64,000 bases of DNA from Nereocystis luetkeana (lineage: Eukaryota; Sar; Phaeophyceae; Laminariales; Laminariaceae), in NCBI GenBank assembly GCA_031213475.1, contig JARUPZ010000030.1, positions 5,139,661 to 5,203,660 of the forward strand, read 5' to 3'. Position 1 is the first letter of the stretch. The number at the start of each line of letters is the position of its first letter. The position numbers were made by a program, and so were the translations under genes. Below are positions 1-11,360 of this stretch, in pieces. The notes beneath the pieces are model-generated. The model was not told the DNA's origin and did not search any database. It saw only the letters and a program-made list of their open reading frames with translations.

Positions 1-623
1 AATACGTAGGCCACCGATTCGTGCCGTTCGTGCCGAGGTCACGCTCGGTTTTGCTGGGGCTTGGTGTTACTCGCAGCCGCCTACGTTGGGCGCCTTAGTT
101 TGTAAGGCGCGCAATTTTCCCCGGCTGATCAGTATGCACTACCACCGGCCGCTGCATCGCGCTTTGCACGGGAGGAGCTGCTGCCGTCACAGCTCAACAG
201 GGGGGATGTTTTATCGAGACAGCTCAATAGAGAGGATGTTTTATCGTCACAGTGCTTTGCCGTGCTGTTCAGTAACAATAAGCAGGTGCTTCCCTGGGGT
301 ATGATCAAGAATTAGCCAAAAGCCACGCAGCGTCAACAAATGCAGGCGAAAACGAGCGCGAGCATGAATGTCCTCCCACATTATCTTTCTCGATAAGTCT
401 GTACACCCGAAAATGCAAGGCCAAAAATTGGGGGAAATAACAAAAAAAAAAACGTCCGACAGTAATGTCCCACAGAACTCGCTTCTCTGTCGACTAGTCG
501 GCAGACGTACACACTTCGAAAAGAGTCTCGACTTTCAAAAGCCTCGACCCCCCCCCCCCCCTTTGCTCACTGCGGTTTAGCTATGTATACACCAGGTTCA
601 AGTACAGGTTCAACGGTTACCGG
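1..623. other. Left edge, no gene seen; 3' flank of the CGR1-like gene
   Basis: I find no supportable coding exon here. A stretch of about 32 bp is tandemly repeated twice near 190-255 (each copy contains the words GACAGCTCAA and GATGTTTTATCG). A pure C run lies near 549-561. The CGR1-like gene on the minus strand ends at 624, so this segment should contain its 3' untranslated region, but I see no clear polyadenylation signal that I would defend. Confidence 0.5.
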
Positions 624-3600
624 CTACTTTTTTTTCCCGCCGCCCCACGGGCTGACGAACTCGATCTCTCCCGTGCGAGCGTTGACCTGTCGCTTCTTGA
701 TCTGCCGCAACTGCTTCTTGCTCATGGTCTTCATCTTGTGCGTCTTGGATATCTGTCGAAGCCAAAGGTATCACACAAACGACATACACACGTGTACCAG
801 GTATACGTGTATTAGAAGGGCGAGGAAACCCAACAACTATGTACTTACGCGTGGTCGTACGAAGTCGCCACGAGCATCGCCACCGCGTTGTCACGGTCTC
901 TCGCGGCGCGCACAAGACAAGACGGCAAAGCGGCCTCACGGTTGCTGTATACCTGGTATATATATACTTCGTATATACGTCTACGCAAAACCGTTCCCAG
1001 CGCTTCCCCCGTCGACAACCCGCGAGATCCACCAAGGAAAACAGCGCGTCTGTAAAATCTTGGTGGGACACGGGTGCAACGAGCACAGCATGGAAAAGCG
1101 CGGTCACGCCAACCGTAGGAGGGTGCTCGCGATCTGGAGCATTGTTATCACCATATACTGAAACCGTGAAAGGGAACTCCTTCTACAGTAGAGTAGTCCC
1201 GGTACTAAGGTGTATCAATCCCTGACCCAGCAGGCGCTACGGTTGGTATATTTTGCAAAAAAAATGCCATTGGTTTCGTCTCTCTTGGCCTCTCAGGTCC
1301 CAGAAGGGTTATGGCACAACATCAAATCAGTTCCAGGATGTATACCTCGCAGTTGGTAAAATCTTTTTTTCGCGTTAACCATAATTCCCCCGCAGCAACG
1401 ATGACGCTGATTCCCCCGCAGCAACGAATGTCGCGGAACGATCACACCGCAAACGGCAAAACCCTACCGCCCATTGTCTCGACCAGTGCTGCCTGCTAAT
1501 GCAGGCACGAGCTCAACCCTTTTAGAACTGCAGTCTCGTTTTGGGGACAATTGGGGACAAATTACTTGGAATTTGAGTGCCTTGTCCCCAAAACGGGACT
1601 GGAGTTCTAAAGGGGTTAATTGCTGCCACGAAATAAAAAAAACGGCAGTCTCAAGCCTCATTGCTGTTGTCACACATTTACGCTACGTGGGTCGTGATCG
1701 TGTATTTGAAGTGTCAATCCCTTTCAGAATTGCACATACGTTGTTTGGGGATGACTTCCTCAGAAATAGTGAGGGATAATTTTCGCAGCGCTAGGAGGGG
1801 TTAAGAGCAGGAAGGAGAACGGACTGGTCCTCTCACCGTTTGGTACGTTGTGTTTTTCATCTCGTTTTGCTGCCTCCGCTTTTCCCTCTCCAGCTTCTCC
1901 TGTTTTTTATCCTGGCCGAGTCGAGAGACCGGGGGGGGGGGGCACCGTAAACGAGCAAAAAGAAAAAAACAGTTGAACCCCCAGAAACGGTACGAAAAAA
2001 AGCGGCGTCCTTGGGCACCATGTAGCTCAGCTTCAAAATGGAGCGCTCCAAACTGCAAGGCCAAGACTGCGCCACATATTAGAGTCCTAGACCTTGCAAC
2101 CCTTACTGGGGTTGGAACAAGGATAACATGGCAAGCTCAGCGAACAAAACGCAAAAACGGAAAACGGTGGGATACGCAGTCTCTCCAATTCACTCGACAG
2201 AAGTCGCGACGAGCTGGCGAAGCTAAAAAAGAGCATGCCCCTAACAACGTCACAGGGGAAATAGAGATTACGTCCCCGGTGGCTTGGTAGGTGGCCCGCG
2301 TGCCTACCAAAATCAATTTCGTGAGTTCGAGTCTCACCGAATGCATGTTCGTAGGGATGTATTCTTGCATAAAAAATGATTAGCGGAAAGCGCGAGAGCG
2401 TGGCTTAGCAACATTCGATGAAATCGACGAGCAGTGGGAATGCCGAACCCTATACGAGTACACGGTAATAAAAGAAGGCACGGACCGGGGGGGAGAAGCG
2501 ACGACACCCGTGACCATAGCTTGTCTAGAAGGTTGCCGAGGGTAAAACCTCCTACGAGTTAAGCTGGAGAGTAAAAAAGTTGATGAAAAAAAACGAAAAT
2601 CAGAAGTTGTATTACCGAGAAACATTAGGGAGATCCACAGACTTTGGGCCCATCGTGGGTCACAATTGCCATGCAATACTGTTTAATAGCCCCCCCCCCG
2701 TAAGTTAGCAGTAGCAGAAATAGCAGAAGAAGTTATATACGTGGAAGATGGTGCAATGAAACAACATTGAAGGGAAAAACGTAAACCACAACAGCAGCAG
2801 CAGCAGTCAGCAGCATGTGGTGGCGGTGGTGGTGGTGGTGGTAATGGTGGCATCGTGCACACACCTCCACATCTTGACGTTTCTGGTCCTTCATCTCCTT
2901 TTCCATGGCCATGATCGCCTTCCGCTTCGCCTTGAGCTCGAGTTTCTTGGCCCAGGTGGTGGATAGCGTTTCCGTCGCTGTGGTGACCTGCATGGAGGCT
3001 CTAAGGTACGGCGACGGCCGAAAAAGGAACAGCAGCGGTGGCAGCGACAGCAGAACTTAAGCTGGCGTTTCTACAATACTTGGGGGCGAATAAAAACGAC
3101 CCGAACAAAACCCTTAACCCTTATAGAACTGCAGTCTCATCTTGGGGACAATCCACTCAAATTTCAAGTAGTTTGTCCCCAAATCGGGACTGCGGTTCTA
3201 AAAGGGTTGAGCTCCATTCTGACCTGTTCCCTGGGGGATAAAAAACAGCAGCAGTAGCAGCAACGACAACAACAACAGCAACACCACCACCACCATAACC
3301 ACCACCACCAACAACAACAACAACGAAGCTGGGCGATCGTATCTATGTGCCTCTTACAACAGGCACACAGGCAAACAAACCCGGTATCGATCATTTTAGG
3401 GAAATGTGGGAGGTCAATCTATTGATAGCAAAACTCGCGCAATCGACCGCACACCAGCCATTGCTCTCAGCTGAAATAGTGAGTACGCCGCAGGCTCCAG
3501 CAAGTTTCCACAAGCTGCAAGTTGGGTATGCGTGTAGTTGCCATGTAAATGAATACCAGTACGACTCATGAAAAAGCTTCGCACAACGTCTGCCTACGTA

Positions 3601-6600
3601 CGTCAACGCAAGCGGAGGGCTCGAAAATCGACAGGATCTACACGAGCCACTCGTCATGGGGGTGTCACGTCTCCTCTGCCGTGGAGCAATGCTTCGTCCA
3701 GCAGAGGGGGCGCCCCGTTCTTCTCAGGCTCGTCTCGTCAGGAGCTCTACACCACTGCGGTCGGAAATAATCACCATTTGATATCGAGATCAAAGTCCAA
3801 ACGAACATTTTTATTTGCAGGCCAAAGTGTTACCTCTCGCCCAAAACCCGTCTTTCATTGACAAAAATGGATGTGTTCGTCACCTGATCAACCTCGAAAG
3901 TAAAAAAGACATGCCACAAACGAGTATTTGCCATACAGAATACCAGGTAAGGGATTGCATGCAATACATAACAAGGGATTGCATGCAATACAGAAGAAGG
4001 GATTGCATCCAATACAGAAGAAGGGATTGCAAAGACGTTGGGCGCTTCCTCAGTTCAACTACTCAGTACGTATTGCTGCCAAGTTTCCAATTATACTGTC
4101 GCCGACAACAGCTATCGATAGACACGTACCACAGTCTATTTGTGGCCGAGAGTAGACATCGATCATTTTCCCCCTCGTCTATTTCGTGGAAGCATTAGAC
4201 TAATAGTCGACTCTACTGTCGAAGCCATAGACTATTGTGGCATGGCTTGGTGCCTCTCCGGTACCAAGCCTTGCTGGCGGCGACAAGGCGGCAGGAGGAC
4301 GGGATGCCCGTCCCCATACTTTACACTGGGCCAATGGGCCGGCCGACTCCACCGTGGAAACCAGCAGACTAATAGCAACTAACGACAGCCCGCCGACGCG
4401 TACGTCAACAACTTCAAGGCTCTTCAGCCGGCCGCCCGCAAAATACAAACACCACCAGATCACCCGTGGGAGCACCAGAGACACACACATCGGTCCCATC
4501 AGCATCTGACTACACCGACGAACTGAACTGGAAATAGTAGACACGAGCCTGGCACAGGCCAAGACACTGCCACACCAGTTTTAGTTTTAGTGTTTTAGTG
4601 TTGTTCCTGTTTTTCTGTGGCCGTTCCGGTGGAAGTCCCGATTGTAGTGGATAAAGTTGAGTGAGGTCAGGGTGCTTGGCGGGTCCTGCCGGCGGCTAAC
4701 TATACACCCTGGGGCAGTTCAGACGGCTTAGGTCCCAGGTCCGGGTGGGATCAGGGTCGGCAACAGCGTCGTCTTGTCCCGTTCTCTTGACAGGCTTGTG
4801 TCTACCCAAAAAAAGTCGAGTTGAATGAGGCTTTCCTGGCGTGCGCGCACAGCGGCAAAATAAAATAAACGGAGGCCCGGTTCGGGCGAACATTGCCTGG
4901 GCGTGACGCGGATCTTGACGGCCTCCTAGACGTCAGGAGGGGCAGTAGGGCCCATCCCCAACCCGGCGAGAGCCGTAAATAATATATAGTTTCGCCCAGC
5001 TTCGCCGAAATCGTTGGAAGTACACTTCACTGGGGTAAACGACGGGTATCACGATAGATAATCACCCTGGCAGCACTTTCTGGTCGAAATATTTCACACC
5101 GGCGGAACTTCTCGACTGGGCAACACGCCAATGAGGCATGCCTTATCCCATTCAAGCTTTGCAGCAGTTTTCGTTGTACAATATTGGTTCCCGGTTGAGC
5201 AGTGTCGGGTCGCCGCTATAGTGGCTGTGAAATCGCTTGGCACAGACAGATGGGATGGATTAACCAGTGTTGCAGCGTGCTGTTAATGGTGCCGGTTGCC
5301 GCTATAGTGCGGGATTACTGGCTGGCGCTTATATAGCGGCACTGTAGAGGGACCATTACTTGCTGTATACCTAGTTATATAGGTCATGCGAGTGTTTATC
5401 TTGCAACTCTGTTTCGGCAGCTTTTGGGCGAGGTAGAGAGCTGAAGCGAGCTACCCCTACGCTAGAAGGGATCAAGCCCTTAATACCCTAATGTAACTCC
5501 AATTCTATTAATAGTATTAGCCCCAACCCCAACCGTCTGGGAAATTTCTTGGGAAATTTCTTGGAATGACGATACGATGAGGAGTTGGTGTGGACGATCA
5601 ACCATTTTGTCGAAGCAAGGGGCAAGTCGTGAAACACACTACCGGACCCGGCGCAGAGCGGAAAACGCGCGCGCTGGTTCAAAGAGGGCTGCGGGCGGTT
5701 CAAAAACCATGGAGCTGAGCTGTGTGCAAACAAATATGGCGGGGTCCGCGATCCGTGGACGGTTTGGTTGTGCCTTCTTTCGGCCATGCCCCTCCTTTCT
5801 CCCCCTCAAACAACTCCTCCTCCCTGCTGACACGAACCCACCTTCATCACCAACAACAACCTCGACGGCGCCGTGTCCGGAGGACAACAGCGTCAAAGAG
5901 ACAACGGGTCGACACGAGCACCCCAGCCGGCCCAGGGCCAGCGCCCCCCCGAGGCCGTCGCCCGGACGGAGGTGGTCGATGGTGATGATCGAGGCGGATA
6001 GGAAAATTAATAAATTCACACCGCGGACAGATCATCGATTCTTTACTCGATGATCTAGATCTTTCAGGGTAGATAGATCATGTATTCCTGAACTGTATGA
6101 TTTCTAGGACCTAGCCCATGTCTCCTCACACTCTGCATGGTCTAGGACATGTTTCCTGGGTCGGCCCTAGATGAGCTACAGTAGGTTCATGATCTACCCA
6201 GGGTGTGAATAGTGAATATCTCTACGGGGGAGAAAACGACGGGCATGACCCAGGGGAACATCACCACCAAAGCATACGAGCGTCGCAGACAGCCATCGTC
6301 TGCACAACTATCAAGGAAAGGCATTCGCCCGCAGCCTTGGACCAGCGTGCGTCTCCCGCTCTGCGCTAGACCGAGGACGGGCGGCCCACATCACCCCTCC
6401 TGCTTCAGTACAGCGTGAGCTATATACATTGCATCCCAGTGTCAGGGTGGTTATTATTGTGCACGAACACATCAGCTAGCACTCGGGAATGGTCGTGAAG
6501 TTGGAGGTCGACAGGACCGAGAAAATGAAACTGAAACTAAAGGCCATGGCGTAGCAAGTCCGGGGGGAAGATGGCCAGGTCAGCCAGGAGTACCCCCACC

Positions 6601-9150
6601 ACGACTGCAACCTGGGTTCACCTACGGCGGGTAGGGGAAGCGAATCTAAAAGGTATGTAATTCATGGTATACATATACGAAGTATTAAAATATACGGTTT
6701 GCGGTGGCTATGTTATGCCGGTAACATACTGGTAGGCTGTATCTTCGACGTTACTATTCGACGTACAGCAGGTGAGCAAAGAGGGACCCAGGTGTAGAAA
6801 CCGATGTTATCTCGGCAACTGCAGGCAGCGCCTTTCTACTGTAGTTGGAACATAACTGCAGTTTTAGCTCCACATCTTAAAGTCGGGTACCCGAAGAACT
6901 AGAGATCGACCACAGCCCGCAGGCTTCAAGCCTCAGGCTTAGAACTTGTCGCGATATCGCGGCACGGTCTCTTCTGCTCTCCAGTGGGATCGGGCTGAGG
7001 TGGGGTGGTCGTCAGCGCTTTTGACGGTCCATGCTGTTGAGTTGTTGATGCTCTTGTTGTTGTCGTTATTGTCCTCTTTCCACCAAATGAGAACCAACAC
7101 ACCCAGTGTCCGAGCTGATTCTGTGTTTTACCAGCAGGTACCATTATCAAATAAGTACTATGCTACGATTACTCGTACCAGTACTCGTATTTTTACGTAA
7201 ATTGGTACATGAAGAGCGGCAGAATCGATTTTCTCGAGGGCGAGAGCGTGAAAAAAAAATAGCTACTCGTATGAATAATAAACCTACCTATAAATATCTT
7301 TCTCTCTGAGCGTGCTCGGTTGGTACATCCCTAGCCTCTCAGAGCTCCCACTTGGACACCGTCTCCTTCGATTACTTGCCCGCGAGAGCCCTTTTTTCTT
7401 TTCTTCTTTTTGCGTTTTGTATGCGTGCGTGTACCCAGAGCACGGCACCGCGGGCGAGATCGGCGCCGTCGCGGGTGTCAGCGGGCGATGGGGGGTAGAG
7501 GGGGAGTCGCAAGGAGGGCGGTCGCCGTGTTCTTGGCTAGGCGTCGCGTGTGCCTCGAGACACCAGGGGAGCATGAATGGGTTCTGTCTGGCCTCCTTCC
7601 GTGGAGTTGGATAGAATATGATGCGAGTCTACAAGCGTCGTTCGGGATTGCAAATAAGACTCAAGCGGTGCTTATTATTGCGATCGAGCTGAATTTCACA
7701 GAGAGAGCTTCGCAGTCTGAGCACCAGCATTGTCGAGCTGGCGATCGAGGGCCACGATGAGCACCGGGCTTCACGCGAGGCGGGCGATGGGGCTCACTGT
7801 GGCAGAGAGGGAGGAAAGCTTAACCCGTACCGAACCGGTGGCGACGTGGTCGCGAGAGGGGTGGGCGGCGTACGAAGCTGACAGAGAAGCTCTGCTGTTT
7901 GTTCATTTCTTTTTGACCGGTGCAAGGTGTTCCAATGAGGCACAACATACTTACGTGAGGGGGCGGGGATTTATTTCCTTTCTGATATTTCGGTTTGATT
8001 TTCATTGTTTTTGTGGTGCTGCTTTGCCGTGCTGTGCTTCCTCTGTCGTACAGACAGCCTATCGAAAGAAGAAAAATAACTCCCCTACCTAGGGTATGTG
8101 CGTACGTATGGCATGCGGCGTTCGGGTTGTTTTCCTGGATGTCGCATGGAGCTCTTGGCATTGCAAATCGCCTGTTAGCACCTTATGGTTTGGACGGTCT
8201 GTTCCGTTCCATTCTTCTTCCTCGTGAGCGAGTGGGCGAGCGTAGCGGGCGGAACCGCCCGCGACGCGAAGCGCTTGTACCTGGTACGAGCATTCGTACT
8301 CGTAAATGTACCAGGTACTGCTGTACCAGGTATTGTGTATACTGTGCTCGACTGCATGTGCGTGCTAGGCACGGCATCCATCGGGTCAAGTGCTGCTCTA
8401 GCACTGATATACACCGGACGTTAGACACGGGCAATCCAGCAGTACATGCTGGGGTTAGGAAACCACTATGTCCGAAATTTTAAGGATCATCCAGATTTTA
8501 ATATGACACAAAAACGGTCTTTATATCTTTGGACGAATGGTACAACACACGTACGAGTAGACGTATTCGGAACATGTCTGATACCTGGTACCTGGTACAC
8601 ATCACGAATGACGTTATCACCTTTGAGATTGATTCCTCGCTTTCCAGTCCCTCCCGCTCACGCATCTCCCCTGCGGAGCCTTGGAAACTGAACCAGCCGG
8701 CGTCGACACCGCCGCCAACGCCCCCACCCCCTTCACCGCCTCCTTCACGCCTTCGCTTGAGGTCGAGGAAGCGCCGTCGCCCAAAGCCAGCGACGACTGG
8801 CCCTCGTCAGCCTTAGCCTTAGGAGAGGCTTTCGCCGCCTGCCTGCCTGCCTTTGATGGCGGCATTTTCTTCGAAGCTTCGATATCTACTGCACTCTTCG
8901 TCTCGGGCTCTTTCGCGCCCGCACCTGAGGAAGGGGTTACTGCTGCTGCTGGAGCGGGGACCTCAGGCTTCGACTTTTTCGCTCGGGATGGTGTCGACTT
9001 GCTTGGTATAATAAGGGTGTCCGCTGCAGCCGGGGGGGTGGAAGCCTTGCGTTTCTTGGACGAACGCGGTGATTCGGGAGGGGGCGAGGCAGGCGGTCCT
9101 ACTGCCTCCGCGGTCTCGCTACCAGGTTCTAATCGAGATCGAGTCCTCAT
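624..9150 (-). CDS. CGR1/CCDC86-like rRNA-processing protein, 4 exons, 289 aa
   Basis: Minus-strand exons are 9150-8621, 3000-2865, 1911-1837 and 752-624; all junctions are GT-AG and the phases join (870 nt with stop). Residues 1-164 are a Lys/Ser/Pro/Ala-rich disordered tail with a KKRKAS nuclear-signal-like stretch. Then come SGRDWK (about 165-170), a TTWAKKLELKAKRK helix, an acidic/basic coiled segment (EKEMKDQKRQDVE, then EKLEREKRRQQNEMKN) and a basic end containing KMKTMSKKQLRQIKKRQ. This order, with a disordered start, a 'SGR.WK' motif, 'W..K...K..RK' and a final 'KKQLR.I.KR', is the layout I know from the Cgr1/CCDC86 family of nucleolar proteins needed for 60S rRNA processing. The ATG at 9150 is the first Met of a long open exon. 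A GTGAGC inside exon 1 (donor at 8660-8661) was not used as a donor because the conserved SGRDWK lies beyond it. Intron 1 is 5.6 kb and full of repeats. Exon 3 is only 75 nt. Family assignment is from memory of motifs. Confidence 0.77.
1517..1615 (+). mobile_element. MITE family B (piggyBac-like), copy a
   Basis: This 99-bp element has inverted ends CCCTTTTAGAACTGCAGTC / AACTCC-type partner and an inner GGGGACA / TGTCCCC pair. It is flanked by TCAA on the left and TTAA on the right, a decayed TTAA duplication. TTAA targets with CCC termini are the signature of the piggyBac superfamily. It lies in intron 3 of the CGR1-like gene. It has no coding capacity. Confidence 0.8.
2270..2605 (+). mobile_element. 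tRNA-derived SINE, longer copy
   Basis: An A-box-like TGGCTTGGTAGG starts at 2280. A B-box-like GTTCGAGTC lies at 2325-2333, inside a perfect T-arm (GTGAG-TTCGAGT-CTCAC). The 3' part, about 2549-2600, carries CCTCCTACGAGTTAAGCTGGA followed by A-rich sequence. A second copy at 45785-45926 on the minus strand shares both the tRNA-like head and this exact tail but lacks the middle, so head and tail belong to one element. It sits in intron 2 of the CGR1-like gene. Confidence 0.7.
3118..3206 (+). mobile_element. MITE family B (piggyBac-like), copy b
   Basis: An 89-bp copy with ends CCCTTATAGAACTGCAGTC and ACTGCGGTTCTAAAAGGG. It is flanked by TTAA on the left and TTGA on the right. It shares the internal GGGGACAA and TTGTCCCC blocks with the other family B copies. 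It lies just inside intron 1 of the CGR1-like gene. Confidence 0.8.
5480..5645 (+). repeat. Dispersed repeat family N, copy 1
   Basis: Contains CCCCAACCCCAACC, then GGGAAATTTCTTGG, then a block that reads DEELVWTINHFVEA in one frame. Three other loci (25015-25150, 33770-33985 on the minus strand, 35800-35945) carry recognisable versions of this block, so it is a dispersed family rather than unique sequence. Class unknown; no intact gene. Confidence 0.5.
6030..6210 (+). repeat. Dispersed repeat family D (AGATCATGATCT-rich), copy 1
   Basis: Starts near CGGACAGATCATCGATT and contains GATCTAGATCTTTCAGGGTA and further GATC-rich palindromic words, ending near GTTCATGATCTACCC. Related blocks lie at 33515-33690, 37100-37195 (minus) and 54355-54600. 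The order of shared words is conserved, which supports a mobile family with self-complementary ends. Class unknown. Confidence 0.5.
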
Positions 9151-9705
9151 GGCTGCAGAAGCTTGGCTAGTGTGCCGGTGCCGGGTGTGGGCTGCTGAGT
9201 GCCGAGCAAGGAGCTAGGGTAGCGAAGCGAGAGACTCCGTTCTGATGCTCTGATTGGCTCGAGTTTCGCCGCATAAAGTACATATAGAACCAGAACCAGA
9301 ACCAGAACCTCGAATGAAGCACAGAGCGCGTCACACCCACGCACCCAGCATCACAACCACCCCCTTTTCCCCTCCACTGCATCTCATATGCACACCCCAT
9401 GTACCTGGCACGTACCAGTTTTGCTCTCGTGAAGCCCCAGATTCGCTCATTCGAAAGCTTCCTATGCTTGATACCACTTATGTTCGTAAATGTAAGTATT
9501 GTTTGGGTATAAATATACATATTAAAGAGCCCTTAAATTACCGGACATAGTGCTACCCGGTACTTCGTACTGAACACTTCACGCGTCGGGCGAGAGATCG
9601 CGATCATTTAGATCCCAACGTGCCGTACACACAGATTCAAATCAGGAAACATGGTCTACTATACGGGATCATGCAAGATATAGGGCTCCCGCCCGGTAAC
9701 ATTTC
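9151..9705. other. Upstream region of the CGR1-like gene
   Basis: Intergenic sequence 5' of the minus-strand CGR1-like gene; its promoter should lie here, but I see no convincing TATA or initiator element. A short AACCAG microsatellite occupies about 9287-9309. No gene is seen. Confidence 0.5.
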
Positions 9706-10980
9706 TTGTTATTTTCACACCCGGCAACACGAGCTACTGCTGTTGTAGATAGTACGGTACGTACAGATAGATCAACAATATATCTGCCCACGTGGGAAAG
9801 ATCTATATATGATTTGGTCCAACTCAGTGAAGCTGGAATAGTTCGAACAGGGAAGGAGGAGCCATTGGCGTGCGTGCGAAGGTCTGTATGGGGCATGTTG
9901 TACGCCGATGATGCAGGAATTGTCTCGAAGTCGGCTGAAGGGCTCGCAAAAATGATGACAGTCATCGTGACTGTCTTCGAAGCAGCAGGCCTCACGGTGT
10001 CGGAAAAGAAGACTGAGACAATGGTCCTACAAACACCAGACCGGACAACCCTCGCACCACCGCTCGTCATCGAAGCGGCAGGTCAGAGGTATAAGCAGAC
10101 GACCCAGTTCTTATACCTAGGCGGCGTTGTCCACGAAAACGCTGCGCTCTCGCTCGAAATCGACCGACGGATCCGCCTCATGCGAGCATGCCTCAAACGG
10201 TTCGGCCCGGAGTTGTATGATAGGACGACCGCCCCCCTTAGCCTTAAAGTCCGAATGCTGAAGGCCGAGGTGATTGAGACCCTGCTGTACGGGTGTGTGA
10301 CGTGGGCCCTCAGAGCGGAACACTTTGCCAAGCTTCGAACGGCTCACCACCAAGTCCTGTTGCGAGTCATTGGCTTCCAGCGCCGACTTCGTACTGACCA
10401 TGCCACCCTCTCGTACGCGAAGGCCCTCAAGATGACACGTTGCGAGAGCATCGAAACGACCATTCGTAAACGGCGGCTCTTCTTTGCGGGGGGCGTGGCA
10501 CGGCAAAGCAAGGAGCGATTACCCAGTCGGGTAATGTTCGGGACGATAACTGGTGGGGAGAATCCGAGACCAGGCGGACAGTGTAAGACTTGGCATAGAT
10601 GCATAGTCAAAGACCTTAGGGAGTTCCGAGCCACCGAAGGGTCAACGGAAGTTGCCCCCTTGGTGTTTGGAGTTGAGACCGCGTTGTGGTCCACTGCAGC
10701 CAAAAAGGCGGGGAAGTGGTACCGGGGGATCCTTGAAGCAGCCGAACGGTTCATGATGAGGTGGCACGAGGCTGAGGCTGAGATGAGTAGGCAGCGCCGC
10801 GCATCCGCCGTGGATGGTGCCCAAGGGAACGGGGGGGGAGGGGGCAACAGGAGAAGTGGCAGAAAGCCCGACCAAGGGAATGCGGAGAGGGGGGGGAACA
10901 GGAGGGGTAGAAGGGAAACGGCGGTAGACGAAAGTAGGAAGGAGATGGCAGACAGGGTAGCAAGACACCAAGTCGACTAG
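9706..10980 (+). pseudogene. LINE reverse transcriptase, 5'-truncated remnant
   Basis: A 424-codon open frame. From about 9810 it reads as the C-terminal half of a non-LTR (LINE) reverse transcriptase: YADD catalytic motif at 9901-9912, a FLYLGG palm/thumb motif, then EIDRRIRLMRACLKRF, TLLYGC.TW and HHQVLLRVIGFQRR, typical of LINE ORF2 proteins. The N-terminal RT blocks and any endonuclease are missing, so the open frame begins in unrelated sequence and the listed start is not a real initiation site. The tail of the frame is Gly/Arg-rich with long G runs. The frame is still open through the retained part, which suggests a fairly recent 5'-truncated insertion. The product would lack much of the polymerase domain. 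Confidence 0.85.
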
Positions 10981-11110
10981 GAAGTAGAACATGACCATAC
11001 TACTAGTGCTACCAACTGGTGCAGCTGGTTCGAACGTGGTCTTCCCTTGTCTTCTCTTTTTGTTGTATTGTGTTGTGTTGTGTTGTGTTGTGTTTTTTTC
11101 TTTCTTTCTT
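9810..11110 (+). mobile_element. 5'-truncated LINE insertion
   Basis: The insertion covers the RT remnant plus a 3' region after the TAG at 10978-10980. It ends in a TTGTG-repeat and T/C-rich stretch near 11070-11110. A diverged copy of its last 100 bp follows at 11255-11360. Target-site duplications could not be identified. This is a plain LINE, transcribed left to right. Confidence 0.75.
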
Positions 11111-11254
11111 GCGCTGATTCTCCGTGATTTTCATTTTATTTATTTCTCTTCCTTTTCTGATTGATAAGCCGTACTGAAGGAGCCGTGTGGCGTGGTTGGA
11201 TGACGAACCTGCTCTGCTCGTTTCGTATTGTCTGACGCCAAGGGGCTGGGCATA

Positions 11255-11360
11255 GTTGACGAACGCAGGGCGGAGACGGCAGTCTGGGTAGCAAGGTACC
11301 AGGCGGATTAGCAGGGAGAACCTGGCTATACTACTCGTACCACAAGCTGCTGCCGCCACC
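11255..11360 (+). mobile_element. Second copy of the LINE 3' end
   Basis: This segment parallels 10921-11035: both contain GGGTAGCAAG, then a CTAG/TTAG stop context, then AGAACNTG…TATACTACT or CATACTACT, then CAACTGGTGCAG or CAAGCTGCTG. It is either a separate short LINE insertion or a duplication of the 3' end of the neighbouring one. Identity looks moderate, so it is older than the main copy. Confidence 0.6.

Larger units (their letters stand above)
3001..8620. other. Intron 1 of the CGR1-like gene (5.6 kb), contents
   Basis: No nested gene is supported. Recognised contents are a family B MITE (3118-3206), repeat family N (5480-5645), repeat family D (6030-6210), microsatellites of CCA/CAA type (about 3240-3330), a short tandem array of GGGATTGCATGCAATACA-like units (3951-4032), and several TACCWGGTA palindromes near 8278-8597. 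A perfect GCGGGCGG/CCGCCCGC hairpin lies near 8245-8265. The block 4560-5060 looks like element-derived sequence but I could not place it. The rest shows nothing I recognise. Confidence 0.6.

Noticed and set aside
3951-4032. Possible CRISPR-like array of GGGATTGCATGCAATACA units
   Set aside because: Units are contiguous short tandem repeats without spacers, and the window is eukaryotic.
8660-8664. GTGAGC as the donor of CGR1-like exon 1
   Set aside because: It would remove SGRDWK, a conserved family motif that is read in frame just beyond it; the GTGATA donor at 8620 keeps it and joins exon 2 in phase.
8681-9217. 178-codon open frame on the plus strand
   Set aside because: It is the mirror of CGR1-like exon 1, open because of that exon's codon bias; no motif is present.
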